8,338 bases of DNA from Desulfobulbus sp. (GTDB taxonomy: Bacteria; Desulfobacterota; Desulfobulbia; Desulfobulbales; Desulfobulbaceae), in contig JAQUEZ010000260.1 in the NCBI GenBank assembly GCA_028684915.1, positions 1 through 8,338 of the forward strand, given 5' to 3'. Both the position numbers and the translations under genes were made by a program. A model generated the notes under the pieces. The model was given only the letters and a program-made list of their open reading frames with translations, was not told the DNA's origin and did no database searches. Below, piece after piece: positions 1 to 7,027 of this stretch (position 1 is its first letter; each line of letters begins with the position of its first letter).

Positions 1-2360
1 TCCGAATATCTGGGAGGGTTGGATTTGACGTTGTTGAGGATTTGGAGCCCAAAGTCATCGTATTGGATCAGTCCCTGCTTGCGGGCCTGATCAAAGTCCG
101 AGGATTCGAGGTAAATTTTGAAGGCCGAGTTGCCGTTGATCACCCGGCCCACCTCGCCGAAGCTGTCGAGGTCAAGGATCGACTGGGTGATGACCATGAA
201 GCTACCGTTGTACTTCCTGGCCCGCCGATACCCCTCATTGATCACCGGGCCGAGCATGGCGGCCTTACCCAAAAACTGCCAGGCCTCATCAAAGATGATC
301 AGCCGGGAACGGGATCGGTCCGAGAGGTAGAGATCCTGGGTGACCGCATTGAGCACCAGCAGGGTGACCACCCGGTAGAGATCGGGTTGAATTTTGAGGT
401 TTTCCAGTTCCAGAACCACAAAGGCATCCCGATGAATGTCAAAGGTGGAGGGACCGGTGAAGAACTTGCCGTGGAAACCGTGGTTGGTGAACTCGCGGAT
501 GTTGAAGGCCAGCTTCCGCGCCACCTCGACCAGGGCAGGGTTATCGCTCATGGAGTCGAAATCCGCTGCCGGCACCTCGGGAAATTTAGCGAGAAACGCA
601 TAGACCGTATCGGCATCAGCCTCTTGTTCCTTCTGCTGCCAGGCCCAGCGAACTGCATTGCGGATCATGTTCAGCTCGGTGTCATTACATTTGTCGGTGT
701 CCGAGTTGGAGTAGGCCATTTGGGCAAAGACAGCGGTGACCGATTTGAGTTCCTCCTCCGGTTCCTGGATGGAGGTGAAGGGGTTGAGGCTGACCGTGGT
801 TCCGGGCTGGAAGTCGAGATAGCGGGCGCCGAGCATGTTGGCGATTTTCTTGTACGAGCCGCCGATGTCGATGATCCGCACCAGGGAGCCGCAGGCGTAG
901 TAATTGAAGGCCAAGAAGTTGACCAGAAAGGACTTGCCCGAACCGGTGGTGGCGCCACAGACGGTGTTGTGGTTGGGTGCCCCCTTGGCAAAGAAATCCA
1001 GGCTGATCAGTTGGCCTTTGCGGCCGGTGAAGATCAGCTTGGGCACTCCGCCGGTGCCGGCGAAGTCGCCCTGAACGGGTAGTAGTGGAGTCACGGAGGG
1101 CACTGGGGCAATGAAATCCCGCTCCAGGTTGTCGACGTTTTTGCCGGTGGTATAGAGGCAAAACGGCAAGGCTGAGAGGAAGAGGATTTTCAGGACAAAG
1201 GTGTCCTGCTGCATGACATAGCCGTTATCCTCCCAGATCCGCCGAGCCCGTGTGCAGGACTCGCGTGCCCCTTCCAGATCCCGATCCCAGACCAGGAGGA
1301 TGGGGATGATACGGACAAACTTGACCCCATGCTCCAGGGCATCGGTCGCCTCCAGATGTTCCTCCTGTTTCCGCCGAAGTAACGGGGAGAGCGAGCCCAC
1401 TGCCTGTTGATTGAGCAGCAGGTTGCACTTGGCGTGGATCCTGGTCTCCAGTCCCTGTTCAAAGAGGATGTTGAGGGTGTAGAGGAAGCCGGTCTTGATC
1501 TGATCCATATCCGAGACGAGGCCCCAGATACCGCCAAAGAGCGTATTGGTCTGCAAGGGATCGACCTCGGCCGGGATAATCTTGGGAGTGGTACAGCAGA
1601 AAAAATTATCGCCCACCCGGAGATGATCCCCTGCCTCCCGCACCACGGTATCGGCGTTGAGAATCTGTTTGCGCAGGGGGATGGTGTCGTTGTAGCTGGT
1701 GAAGTTGTGCTCCGGATACCCGGTCGGATAATGATTGAATAACCGCCGCGCCCATTCAAGCAGATCGCCCGGCGGCATGGAGCGTGGAGACAGGAGCGCC
1801 GCTTTCAAGGTTTCGGTGATCTGCCGCTTGATGTCCTGGAGGGGTTTGGCTCTCTCCCGGTCGATGAAGTCCTCGGGATTCGGCGCCTCCGGGGTGTCGC
1901 CGGGTAGCTTGACCGCAACGAACAATCGGAAGTTGCGCACTGGGATGTTGGAGCAGGCTGCCAGGCCTCGCCGTCCATGCTCCATGAAATCGACAATCTG
2001 GTCGGCGCTGGTACGAACAATGATATCATCCACTGTTCGACTTTCCTGGTAGGCCTCCAGAATCGGGGCGATATGGGAATCGGCATAGAGGATCAACTGG
2101 AGCACACTCCCCTTGGGCAGTCCGGCCCGGAACAACCCTTCCAGCGAAGTCAGGGCCTTGGGGCCGGCAAAGGTCAGCGGGGTGCATTCCCAGAGCATGC
2201 CCAGACTGCAATCCTGGTTGAGGTAGATGTCGAGGTTGTAGTCATAGGCCAGATAGTTCAGGTAGGCCGCGAACGGATGCCGGCTGGTCATCTGCTCAAG
2301 ATCAGCCTGCTTGAGGTGTGCGCCAGGGCCAAGGCCGATTTTTTTCAGCAGGGCAATCAT
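1..2360 (-). CDS. traC: TraC, F-type conjugation ATPase (C-terminus cut off by window edge)
   Basis: TraC is the cytoplasmic, membrane-associated ATPase of F-type type IV secretion (VirB4 family) that powers pilus assembly. I translated the minus strand from ATG 2360-2358 and found an uninterrupted frame of 786 codons running off the left edge. The start MIALLKKIGLGPG is followed by the N-terminal TraC domain. A Walker A motif GATTGSGKS lies at residues 469-477, and a Walker B LIIFDEAW has its Asp-Glu pair at 691-692. Downstream motifs typical of VirB4/TraC include VITQSILDLDSF and a NGNSAFKIYL segment. F TraC is about 875 residues, so roughly the last tenth is missing. The ATG overlaps the traV stop as ATGA, with a weak AGAAG purine stretch upstream, so expression probably depends on coupling to traV. 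The gene is intact as far as seen; several shorter open frames on both strands over it are shadows. Confidence 0.96.
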   Translation of the reverse strand, partial: MIALLKKIGLGPGAHLKQADLEQMTSRHPFAAYLNYLAYDYNLDIYLNQDCSLGMLWECTPLTFAGPKALTSLEGLFRAGLPKGSVLQLILYADSHIAPILEAYQESRTVDDIIVRTSADQIVDFMEHGRRGLAACSNIPVRNFRLFVAVKLPGDTPEAPNPEDFIDRERAKPLQDIKRQITETLKAALLSPRSMPPGDLLEWARRLFNHYPTGYPEHNFTSYNDTIPLRKQILNADTVVREAGDHLRVGDNFFCCTTPKIIPAEVDPLQTNTLFGGIWGLVSDMDQIKTGFLYTLNILFEQGLETRIHAKCNLLLNQQAVGSLSPLLRRKQEEHLEATDALEHGVKFVRIIPILLVWDRDLEGARESCTRARRIWEDNGYVMQQDTFVLKILFLSALPFCLYTTGKNVDNLERDFIAPVPSVTPLLPVQGDFAGTGGVPKLIFTGRKGQLISLDFFAKGAPNHNTVCGATTGSGKSFLVNFLAFNYYACGSLVRIIDIGGSYKKIANMLGARYLDFQPGTTVSLNPFTSIQEPEEELKSVTAVFAQMAYSNSDTDKCNDTELNMIRNAVRWAWQQKEQEADADTVYAFLAKFPEVPAADFDSMSDNPALVEVARKLAFNIREFTNHGFHGKFFTGPSTFDIHRDAFVVLELENLKIQPDLYRVVTLLVLNAVTQDLYLSDRSRSRLIIFDEAWQFLGKAAMLGPVINEGYRRARKYNGSFMVITQSILDLDSFGEVGRVINGNSAFKIYLESSDFDQARKQGLIQYDDFGLQILNNVKSNPPRYS

Positions 2361-2764
2361 GGCTTCTTCTCGCTGACCTCGGTCATCACCCACTGGGAAG
2401 GCTCAATCTCCAGATAGGCGTACCGAGTCATGAAGAGTTCGTTGTTCTCCCCCTTGTAAGGCAACAGCAGTACCCGCAGGATCTTGGGCGGGTTGAGCAC
2501 CGGTGTTTCCGGTGCCTCCAGCAGATCGGCAAGCGCCTTGTAACGGCTGTTCTGGGCCTCGATCTGGGAGGCGTTGCTGTTTTCACTTCCTTGACCGTCA
2601 GGAAGCCGGGCTTCCTTGTAGGCGGTCGGCGTATCCAGGCACTTGCCTTCACTGTCCTTGGCCTTGCAGCGGAAGTTTTCCTCATAGGGATTCACCGCGT
2701 CCTTGACCCCGGCACAGCCGGAGACGCAGAGGAGAGTCAAAATACCAGTAAGCAGTTGCTTCAT
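2357..2764 (-). CDS. traV: TraV, outer-membrane lipoprotein of the F-type transfer channel
   Basis: TraV is the outer-membrane lipoprotein of the F-type core complex (VirB7-like role); it anchors TraK and TraB in the outer membrane. The 135-residue protein begins MKQLLTGILTLLCVSGCAG: a short lipoprotein signal with lipobox VSGC, so the mature N-terminal Cys is residue 17. The C-terminal half carries the TraV signature: a Pro-rich segment (APETPVLNPPKILRVLLLPY) followed by a Tyr-rich strand and a Trp-Val (QWV) motif. I chose ATG 2764 over an in-frame start nine codons upstream because a GTGAGG ribosome site sits just before it, it gives a normal lipoprotein signal, and it avoids overlap with traB. 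It follows traB by 7 bp and overlaps traC by 4 bp. Confidence 0.92.
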   Translation of the reverse strand: MKQLLTGILTLLCVSGCAGVKDAVNPYEENFRCKAKDSEGKCLDTPTAYKEARLPDGQGSENSNASQIEAQNSRYKALADLLEAPETPVLNPPKILRVLLLPYKGENNELFMTRYAYLEIEPSQWVMTEVSEKKP

Positions 2765-2771
2765 CTCATCC

Positions 2772-3947
2772 TCACTGTTGCGCAAACTCATTGTTCTTGA
2801 TGTCTCTGATCTCCAACTCCTTGCCCTCGGAGATGATGACCGTGATCTTCTTGGCCGCGCCGACCTCGATCACCGGGGTGGTCTGTTTCACCAAGTCGAG
2901 GTAGAAATCGCTCATGGTCTGGGAACCTTGGGAGAGGCCGGTGCCCAGAGCGGACTTGCCGACCTGGGCACTGTCGATGGTGGAAGTGGAGCCCAGCGCC
3001 GAGGTCGAGGTGGTGGTGGCCGAGGACTTGAGGGCATCGCCCGCTCCCTCGAACAAACCGGCGACAATAGCCCGGACCGTGGCCGCACCCATACGCGAGA
3101 CCACCCGGCCGGAGAGTCCGACCTTGGAATCCGAGTCAGTAACAAAGCCCTTGACCTGGGCATCGATCACTGCCTTGCCCTCGTTGCTCAGGCAGGAGAG
3201 CGAGACCAGCCGCACATCGGCCCGCTCCTTGTCGAGCCGTCCCACCGCCTCGGCGACCACAAAGCAGCCGGAGAGTTCAGCTTTGATGTCGTTGGGCAGG
3301 ACCGCCGGGGTTTTGATTCGCAGCAGCAGCGGTTCCGGGCTGTTCTTGCTTGTGCCCGAGGTGGCCGCATCAAAGCCGGTCAGCAGGTTGGCCTCCATAA
3401 ATGATGGCGGCAGGTACACGGTCCGGCCCTTTTTCTTGGCGTCACCCTTGGGCAGGCTATCGTTTTTGACTACCGTGATCTTGCCGATCCGCTTCTTGTC
3501 CTTTTGGCCCCCGGCAGGTGCGATATGAGTTCCCTCTTCATCTCCAGTCGCCGGCGGTTGCATGGGAGGCGGGAAGGCGGCCTTGCCGCGTTCGATCTCA
3601 CCGGCTTCGGGTATCTTGGGCAGCTCTTTTTCCTGAGCAGGTTTCTGATTGCTCCTTTCAGTCGCTTCCAAGTCCTTCCGGCCCCGCTCCAGTTCCCGCT
3701 GCATGGTGGAGACATGCCCTTCAAGCTCTTCCAGCTTGCGGCGGTACTCGCGGACAATGGTCTTCTCCATCAGATCCGGATCAAGCCGGGTATTCTGGCC
3801 GCGTTCGCCACTCTGCCCTAGTTCATGAATAGACCTGGAGTTGTAGCCGGTTACCACGATCACCAGGAGAACAGCCCCTATCAGCGACCAGATGACGATC
3901 TTCTTGCGTGCCGGTGTGAGCCGATTGAACCGTTCCTTGATCTTCAT
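2772..3947 (-). CDS. traB: TraB, inner-membrane scaffold of the transfer channel (VirB10-like)
   Basis: TraB (TraB/TrbI/VirB10 family) links the inner membrane to the outer-membrane core of the F-type channel. The 391 residues show a basic cytoplasmic N-terminus, one membrane anchor at about 17-33, then a charged coiled-coil region at about 57-100 (the stretch around KLEELEGHVSTMQREL). A Pro-rich segment (FPPPMQPP, about 125-132) precedes the conserved C-terminal domain. That domain has two Cys (228 and 252) in the GCFVVAEA...LSC context, then GFVTDSDSKVGLSGRVVSR and a helical AATVRAIVAGLFEG segment expected to form the outer-membrane antenna. F TraB is about 475 residues, so this is a short version. 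The start ATG overlaps the traK stop (ATGA), with GGAG seven bases upstream. Confidence 0.95.
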   Translation of the reverse strand: MKIKERFNRLTPARKKIVIWSLIGAVLLVIVVTGYNSRSIHELGQSGERGQNTRLDPDLMEKTIVREYRRKLEELEGHVSTMQRELERGRKDLEATERSNQKPAQEKELPKIPEAGEIERGKAAFPPPMQPPATGDEEGTHIAPAGGQKDKKRIGKITVVKNDSLPKGDAKKKGRTVYLPPSFMEANLLTGFDAATSGTSKNSPEPLLLRIKTPAVLPNDIKAELSGCFVVAEAVGRLDKERADVRLVSLSCLSNEGKAVIDAQVKGFVTDSDSKVGLSGRVVSRMGAATVRAIVAGLFEGAGDALKSSATTTSTSALGSTSTIDSAQVGKSALGTGLSQGSQTMSDFYLDLVKQTTPVIEVGAAKKITVIISEGKELEIRDIKNNEFAQQ

Positions 3948-4714
3948 GGCTCGGCTCCGGTATCGAGGGTGGTCATGGTTGCGGCAGGTAGATTCTTGCG
4001 TTCCACCACAAAGACCCGGGCCGACTGCTTGGGCTTGAGGTTGTGTTGTTCGATGGCCACCGCCAAAATCGGATTGCCGACAGCGGCGTTGAGGAAGGTC
4101 TTCTCAGCCAGCTCCAGATCCGTGGCCAGTCGCGAGGTGGCCTTGAAAGACTTGAGCCGTAGGCCGACGCCTTCGATCTCGACCACCTGCTGCCTGACCA
4201 GATCAAGGTCTGGACAGAGGTGAACCCGCGCCGTCTTGTCGATCACCTGATAACTGGAGGGAAAAACTCCGTCGTAGGCCTCCTTGATGAGTTGCAGGGC
4301 CTGCTTCTCCAGGGGCATGTTCTTGTAGCGGGCGATGTTCTTCTCCACGGTCTCGCTCTTGGGCAGTGCAAGCCGGATCGTGACCGCATTGATCTCCGCC
4401 GGGGCGCCGATGATGGTGTAGACCGAACCGTTGCAGACCGCATAGATCTCACTGGGCTCCTTGTTGTACTTGAGCTTGCCTCCCACCTCTTCAGCGGTGA
4501 ACTTGACAAAGGCATTGTTGCCAGAGAAGTGGCCGGTCAGCCCTTTTTCCTCGGAGAAGATCAGATCGCTCATCTGCCCGGGGCAGACGATGCGGTTGAT
4601 CTCCTTAGCCGAGAGTTCCACCATGGTGGGTACCTCGGCGGGAACGCCTTCACCGGCTAGGGTCCGGCCGGTGGTCAGCACAAGGCAGCCGATGGAAAGG
4701 CACAATCTCTTCAT
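3944..4714 (-). CDS. traK: TraK, periplasmic secretin-like channel protein (VirB9-like)
   Basis: TraK is exported to the periplasm and docks on TraV and TraB to form the outer part of the F-type channel; it has the VirB9/secretin-like role. The 256-residue product starts MKRLCLSIGCLVLTTG, a signal peptide with probable cleavage near residues 20-21 (TLA-GEG). It continues with the family hallmark VELSAKEINRIVCPG and a C-terminal domain containing an ARVFVVERKNL strand. I chose ATG 4714-4712 because it has a strong GAGAGGAG ribosome site, gives a signal peptide and overlaps the traE stop as ATGA. The same frame stays open upstream to about 5305, but that part lies over traE in another frame and has no TraK character. 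Cysteines at 44, 94 and 167 of the product could pair in the periplasm. Confidence 0.94.
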   Translation of the reverse strand: MKRLCLSIGCLVLTTGRTLAGEGVPAEVPTMVELSAKEINRIVCPGQMSDLIFSEEKGLTGHFSGNNAFVKFTAEEVGGKLKYNKEPSEIYAVCNGSVYTIIGAPAEINAVTIRLALPKSETVEKNIARYKNMPLEKQALQLIKEAYDGVFPSSYQVIDKTARVHLCPDLDLVRQQVVEIEGVGLRLKSFKATSRLATDLELAEKTFLNAAVGNPILAVAIEQHNLKPKQSARVFVVERKNLPAATMTTLDTGAEP

Positions 4715-5286
4715 TTGTCGCTCCTCTCTTCTCCGGATTTTTCCTTCTCCTTGAAGGCTAGCAGGGAAAACCGACCGTCCCTGATCTGGTAGTCGAGGAA
4801 ATAGGTCCGGGTGGTGTTCTCCAGCCGGGTGTTGCCGGTGTACTGCTTCAGATCGCCAAACACCTCGATGCGGTTCTCCTTCATGGTCAAAGTCTGCGGA
4901 TAGAAGACCGAACTGACTTGAGATTCCTCGATGCGGCCTGCCAGCGAGTACCAGAGGGTGGAGGCCTCGGGGTAAGATTCCGGAGCGTAGTAGACCAGCA
5001 ACTCGTTGAACTGCTTTCTCGCCGTACTGGGCGAATAGGTGGTGGCCAGGGAGATGATCCGCCGGCCGACGTCCTGGATGTAAGCCTCGGTCGGCCTGCC
5101 CTGGACGAATTCCACCGTGCCGGTCATCTGCGGTGGGATAAGAATCATCTTCTGGTAGCGTACCGCCCGGTAGGCCATAAAGGAGGTTAACACCAGACAG
5201 ACCGCCAGCACGATCACCACAAACTGGAGCAACCGGTTGCGGGCAAAGAGGTTGCTGCTGTGTTGCACATAAGTGTTGATTTTCAC
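4711..5286 (-). CDS. traE: TraE, inner-membrane assembly protein (VirB8-like)
   Basis: TraE is a bitopic inner-membrane protein of the F-type secretion platform, with a periplasmic VirB8-like domain. The 191 residues begin with a short cytoplasmic segment. One membrane helix follows at about 19-39 (FVVIVLAVCLVLTSFMAY), then the RYQKMILIPPQMTGTVEF region and a periplasmic domain with repeated FFLDY/YFLDYQIRDGRF-type strands near the end. The start codon is GTG (5286-5284), not ATG. It is supported by AGGAG eight bases upstream and by the GTGA overlap with the traL stop, the same coupling style as the rest of the operon. The stop overlaps the traK start. Confidence 0.93.
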   Translation of the reverse strand: MKINTYVQHSSNLFARNRLLQFVVIVLAVCLVLTSFMAYRAVRYQKMILIPPQMTGTVEFVQGRPTEAYIQDVGRRIISLATTYSPSTARKQFNELLVYYAPESYPEASTLWYSLAGRIEESQVSSVFYPQTLTMKENRIEVFGDLKQYTGNTRLENTTRTYFLDYQIRDGRFSLLAFKEKEKSGEERSDK

Positions 5287-5558
5287 TCGTGGAACTCCTG
5301 TTCAAAGTAACCGGGATAGTTCTTCATCTGCAGTAAGGCGCAGGCGTAGAGCAGGTGCTTGAGGAATCCCCGGGGTTTGCTTCGCTTGGTTCGGATGTAT
5401 CCGTACTGGATGCCGACAAAGACGATCCAGGCCAGGCCGCCGTAGATCAGGGCAACGGTGAGGGTGAACGTAAAAATGGCCAGCTCATCGACCTCAAACC
5501 ACAGCACCTGGAAGGGGCGGGACAGGTACTGGGGGAATTTGCGGGATAAGCCGGCCAT
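5283..5558 (-). CDS. traL: TraL, small inner-membrane transfer protein (VirB3-like)
   Basis: TraL is a small inner-membrane protein needed for F-pilus assembly, with the role of VirB3. The 91 residues contain the family pattern of a basic N-terminus with a Pro-Leu/Arg-Pro element (YLSRPFQVLWFEVDE). A hydrophobic membrane region follows at about 26-52, and the C-terminus has the typical KPRGFLKHLLYACALLQMK segment. ATG 5558 has GAGG six bases upstream. It lies 7 bp after traA and its stop overlaps the GTG start of traE. Gene order traA-traL-traE-traK-traB matches the F plasmid. Confidence 0.93.
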   Translation of the reverse strand: MAGLSRKFPQYLSRPFQVLWFEVDELAIFTFTLTVALIYGGLAWIVFVGIQYGYIRTKRSKPRGFLKHLLYACALLQMKNYPGYFEQEFHE

Positions 5559-5565
5559 GTTCCCC

Positions 5566-5889
5566 TCAACAGATCAAGGCGCCGATTGTCTCAACCACGG
5601 TGTTGGCCCGGAGCAGAAAAGCGCCACCAAGCACAACGCCGGCCGCCGGCAGAATCATTTGGCGGATGGCCAGGATCGCAGCCACGCACATGCAGGCCAC
5701 ACCTCCGGTGAAGCCCACCGGGCCAAGCAAGATCTGGTTTACGCCGATGTCGTAGAGGTCATAGGCAAAGGAGCCTGTTGCCGGCACGGTCATGGCCAAG
5801 GCGTTGCCCGTCTTGAACAGGAAAAGCAGCACGGCGGCCATCCAGGTGGTCATGTGCAAATGTTTGTGGAAGCGGTGCATTCGGTTCAT
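5566..5889 (-). CDS. traA: TraA, F-type conjugative pilin precursor
   Basis: This is the subunit of the conjugative pilus: a small protein exported to the inner membrane, cleaved, and polymerised by the secretion machine. The 107-residue precursor (MNRMHRFHKHLHMTTW...) has a basic, His-rich n-region, a hydrophobic core, and a likely signal-peptidase site after NALA (residue 32). That leaves about 75 mature residues, close to the 70 of F pilin. The mature part has two hydrophobic helices: one from about QILLGPVGF to CVAAILAI, the other around MILPAAGVVLGGAFLL. They are separated by a short basic loop (RQ). I chose ATG 5889 because AAGGAG lies seven bases upstream; an in-frame TTG five codons earlier lies across that site. 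Assignment rests on architecture and on its place before traL. Unusual: a Cys-Met-Cys in the first helix and a C-terminal Cys. Confidence 0.85.
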   Translation of the reverse strand: MNRMHRFHKHLHMTTWMAAVLLFLFKTGNALAMTVPATGSFAYDLYDIGVNQILLGPVGFTGGVACMCVAAILAIRQMILPAAGVVLGGAFLLRANTVVETIGALIC

Positions 5890-5936
5890 CTCGGTCTCCT
5901 TCAAAGAGTGTTTGAAATATCTGCCGTTCAGGCAGG

Positions 5937-6461
5937 TTACGGCTGGATAACGGCGAGTTCGACTCGCCGGTTGTTGGCCAGGTCTTCGTTGCCGGGTACG
6001 GGTTGCTGCGAGCCGATGGCCGCTATTTCGGAGACGGTGTAGCCGTGGGAGCGAAGGACCGCTGCCACCTGTTCCGCCCGATCTTGGGAGAGGACGCGGT
6101 TGCGGTCATCCGTGCCCAGCGAACAGGTGTGACCGGTGACGATCAAGCCGGTTCCCGGAGCAATGGAGCATTGGGCCAAGGCTGTTAGCAGAGCACCTTG
6201 CTCGGACAGCGACAGCTCAGCTCTGCCAAGTTGGAAATGTACCACTGGAAGCTCACAATCATCCGTGGCCTTTGCGGTCCTTTCCTCGCAGGCGGCCTGG
6301 CGGTGGTTGAGGGTGCTGGTGAGGACGAAAGTCTCCTGGTCGGCCAAGCGCACAGTCTCGCTCAACAGGGACAAGCGTTCCTGGCGAATCTCCCTGGCCA
6401 TAAGCAGGGATCCGTTCAGGAGCAGGCCAAGGGCCAGTATGCAAATCAGGTGTAGGTTCAT
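5937..6461 (-). CDS. OmpA-family peptidoglycan-binding protein leading the transfer operon
   Basis: The predicted 174-residue envelope protein has a signal peptide (MNLHLICILALGLLLNGSLLMA, cleavage near 22), a short helical linker and a C-terminal OmpA-like domain at about 73-172. The domain shows the usual order: a VVHFQLG strand, a GLIVTGHT strand, the N...LS..RA helix (Asn121, Leu124-Ser125, Arg128), and a closing ANNRRVEL. In this family an Asp after the GHT/GYT motif and the Arg 15 residues later hold diaminopimelate. Here the Arg (128) is kept but the Asp position is Cys113. Other Cys are at 58, 69 and 98, so disulphides are plausible. ATG 6461 has GTGAGG upstream; the frame stays open further upstream but without family similarity. 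It ends 47 bp before traA on the same strand, so it may be cotranscribed and help the channel pass or anchor to the cell wall. Confidence 0.85.
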   Translation of the reverse strand: MNLHLICILALGLLLNGSLLMAREIRQERLSLLSETVRLADQETFVLTSTLNHRQAACEERTAKATDDCELPVVHFQLGRAELSLSEQGALLTALAQCSIAPGTGLIVTGHTCSLGTDDRNRVLSQDRAEQVAAVLRSHGYTVSEIAAIGSQQPVPGNEDLANNRRVELAVIQP

Positions 6462-6520
6462 GGTTTCCTCACTCTCTTTTTTCCGGGGTGTTGACCTCAT
6501 ATTTGATTCTTTCGTTGCGT

Positions 6521-6532
6521 ATCCACTTGGAT
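6521..6532. repeat. Inverted repeat ATCCA-CT-TGGAT
   Basis: A perfect 5-bp inverted repeat with a 2-base centre in the spacer upstream of the OmpA-like gene. It could be a half of an operator. Short palindromes arise by chance, but its neighbours in the same spacer make it worth noting. Confidence 0.4.
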
Positions 6533-6537
6533 GGGTT

Positions 6538-6551
6538 TTGGTAATCACCAA
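6538..6551. repeat. Inverted repeat TTGGT-AATC-ACCAA
   Basis: A perfect 5-bp inverted repeat with a 4-base centre. It shares its last two bases with the stronger inverted repeat at 6550-6566, so the two structures could be alternatives in single-stranded RNA, or adjacent protein sites in DNA. Confidence 0.4.
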
Positions 6552-6566
6552 GAAACGTTGTTTCTT
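6550..6566. repeat. Inverted repeat AAGAAAC-GTT-GTTTCTT just downstream of the basic regulator gene
   Basis: A perfect 7-bp inverted repeat with a 3-base centre, six bases beyond the stop codon of the 151-residue gene. On the minus strand it could form a hairpin, but it is A-U-rich and no U-run follows it, so it is a poor intrinsic terminator. Its symmetry fits a dimeric regulator site. Alternatively it protects the 3' end of the upstream message. Confidence 0.45.
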
Positions 6567-6571
6567 ACTTC

Positions 6572-7027
6572 TTAGTTTGTGCTTTGTAAGAGATCGTCCT
6601 GTTCCTTTTTTTTCTTTTCCCGATGCCTGGCGACCTGCGCTTGGGTGCGAATTTTTCGTATGCGGTTGATTTGTTTTCTGGTCATCTCGAATCGGAAGGT
6701 GATTTGGATTTCTTCGATGACTTGGGTCAGGGACAAACGACTCTCTGGTTCCTGATTGAAGTAACGGGAGTAGGCATAGCGTTCCCATTTCGAGTTGAGG
6801 GCCACGGTTCGGATGAATCGTTCCCTGGTATGCAGTGACATTCGATTGAGTTGTGCACGCAGCACGGCCCTGTTGCCCCAGATCTGCTCGACAATTCGCA
6901 GGCCGATCAGGTCTTCCTGGGTGAGTGGATCCTGGATGATCTCCTCACGCTCCATGAGCAGCAGGATTGTCCTGGGAATGGGGGATTGACGGGCATAATC
7001 GGTGATGGTTGGGCAATGGTCGTTCAT
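6572..7027 (-). CDS. Small basic protein, possible DNA-binding regulator, coupled to the sigma-like gene
   Basis: I do not recognise this 151-residue protein (MNDHCPTITDYARQ...). What can be seen: it is soluble, with no signal peptide or membrane segment, and rich in Arg, Gln and Glu. A helical central part (around LIGLRIVEQIW and LRAQLNRMSLHTRERFIRTV) is followed by a segment at about 99-128 (LSLTQVIEEIQITFRFEMTRKQINRIRKI). That segment could form a helix-turn-helix with a basic recognition helix. The C-terminus has a strongly basic tract (RHREKKKKEQ, about 134-143). These suggest nucleic-acid binding, as inference only. ATG 7027 overlaps the TGA of the upstream gene by one base (TGATG) with GAGG seven bases before it, so the two are translated together. 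An in-frame extension to about 7213 lies over that gene and is a shadow. It could be a transcription regulator of the transfer operon or a plasmid maintenance factor. Confidence 0.6.
   Translation of the reverse strand: MNDHCPTITDYARQSPIPRTILLLMEREEIIQDPLTQEDLIGLRIVEQIWGNRAVLRAQLNRMSLHTRERFIRTVALNSKWERYAYSRYFNQEPESRLSLTQVIEEIQITFRFEMTRKQINRIRKIRTQAQVARHREKKKKEQDDLLQSTN

Larger units (their letters stand above)
6462..6571 (-). promoter_or_regulatory. Palindrome-rich spacer before the OmpA-like gene; candidate control region of the transfer operon
   Basis: This 110-bp non-coding stretch is the only sizeable gap between the regulatory genes and the transfer genes. It is more A+T-rich than its surroundings. 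It contains three short perfect inverted repeats within 46 bp (6521-6532, 6538-6551 and 6550-6566, listed separately). I see no convincing consensus -35/-10 pair on the minus strand. A promoter here would therefore be unusual or activator-dependent, or the region may instead act at the RNA level. The ribosome site GTGAGG for the next gene lies at its left end. Confidence 0.45.

Noticed and set aside
42..1082. Plus-strand open frame of 346 codons
   Set aside because: It lies exactly opposite traC, whose reading frame shows clear Walker motifs. The long frame is a by-product of G+C-rich codon use, and its translation has no recognisable domain.
1190..2211. Several minus-strand open frames suggesting a broken traC
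   Set aside because: Direct translation from ATG 2360 is uninterrupted to the left edge, so there is no frameshift; these frames are shadows of it.
4715..5305. N-terminal extension of TraK across traE
   Set aside because: The frame stays open but the translation is compositionally odd, overlaps the well-supported traE, and the internal ATG 4714 has a strong ribosome site and a signal peptide.
6462..6788. N-terminal extension of the OmpA-like protein
   Set aside because: It runs through the spacer and into the regulator gene. ATG 6461 has a good ribosome site and gives a proper signal peptide.
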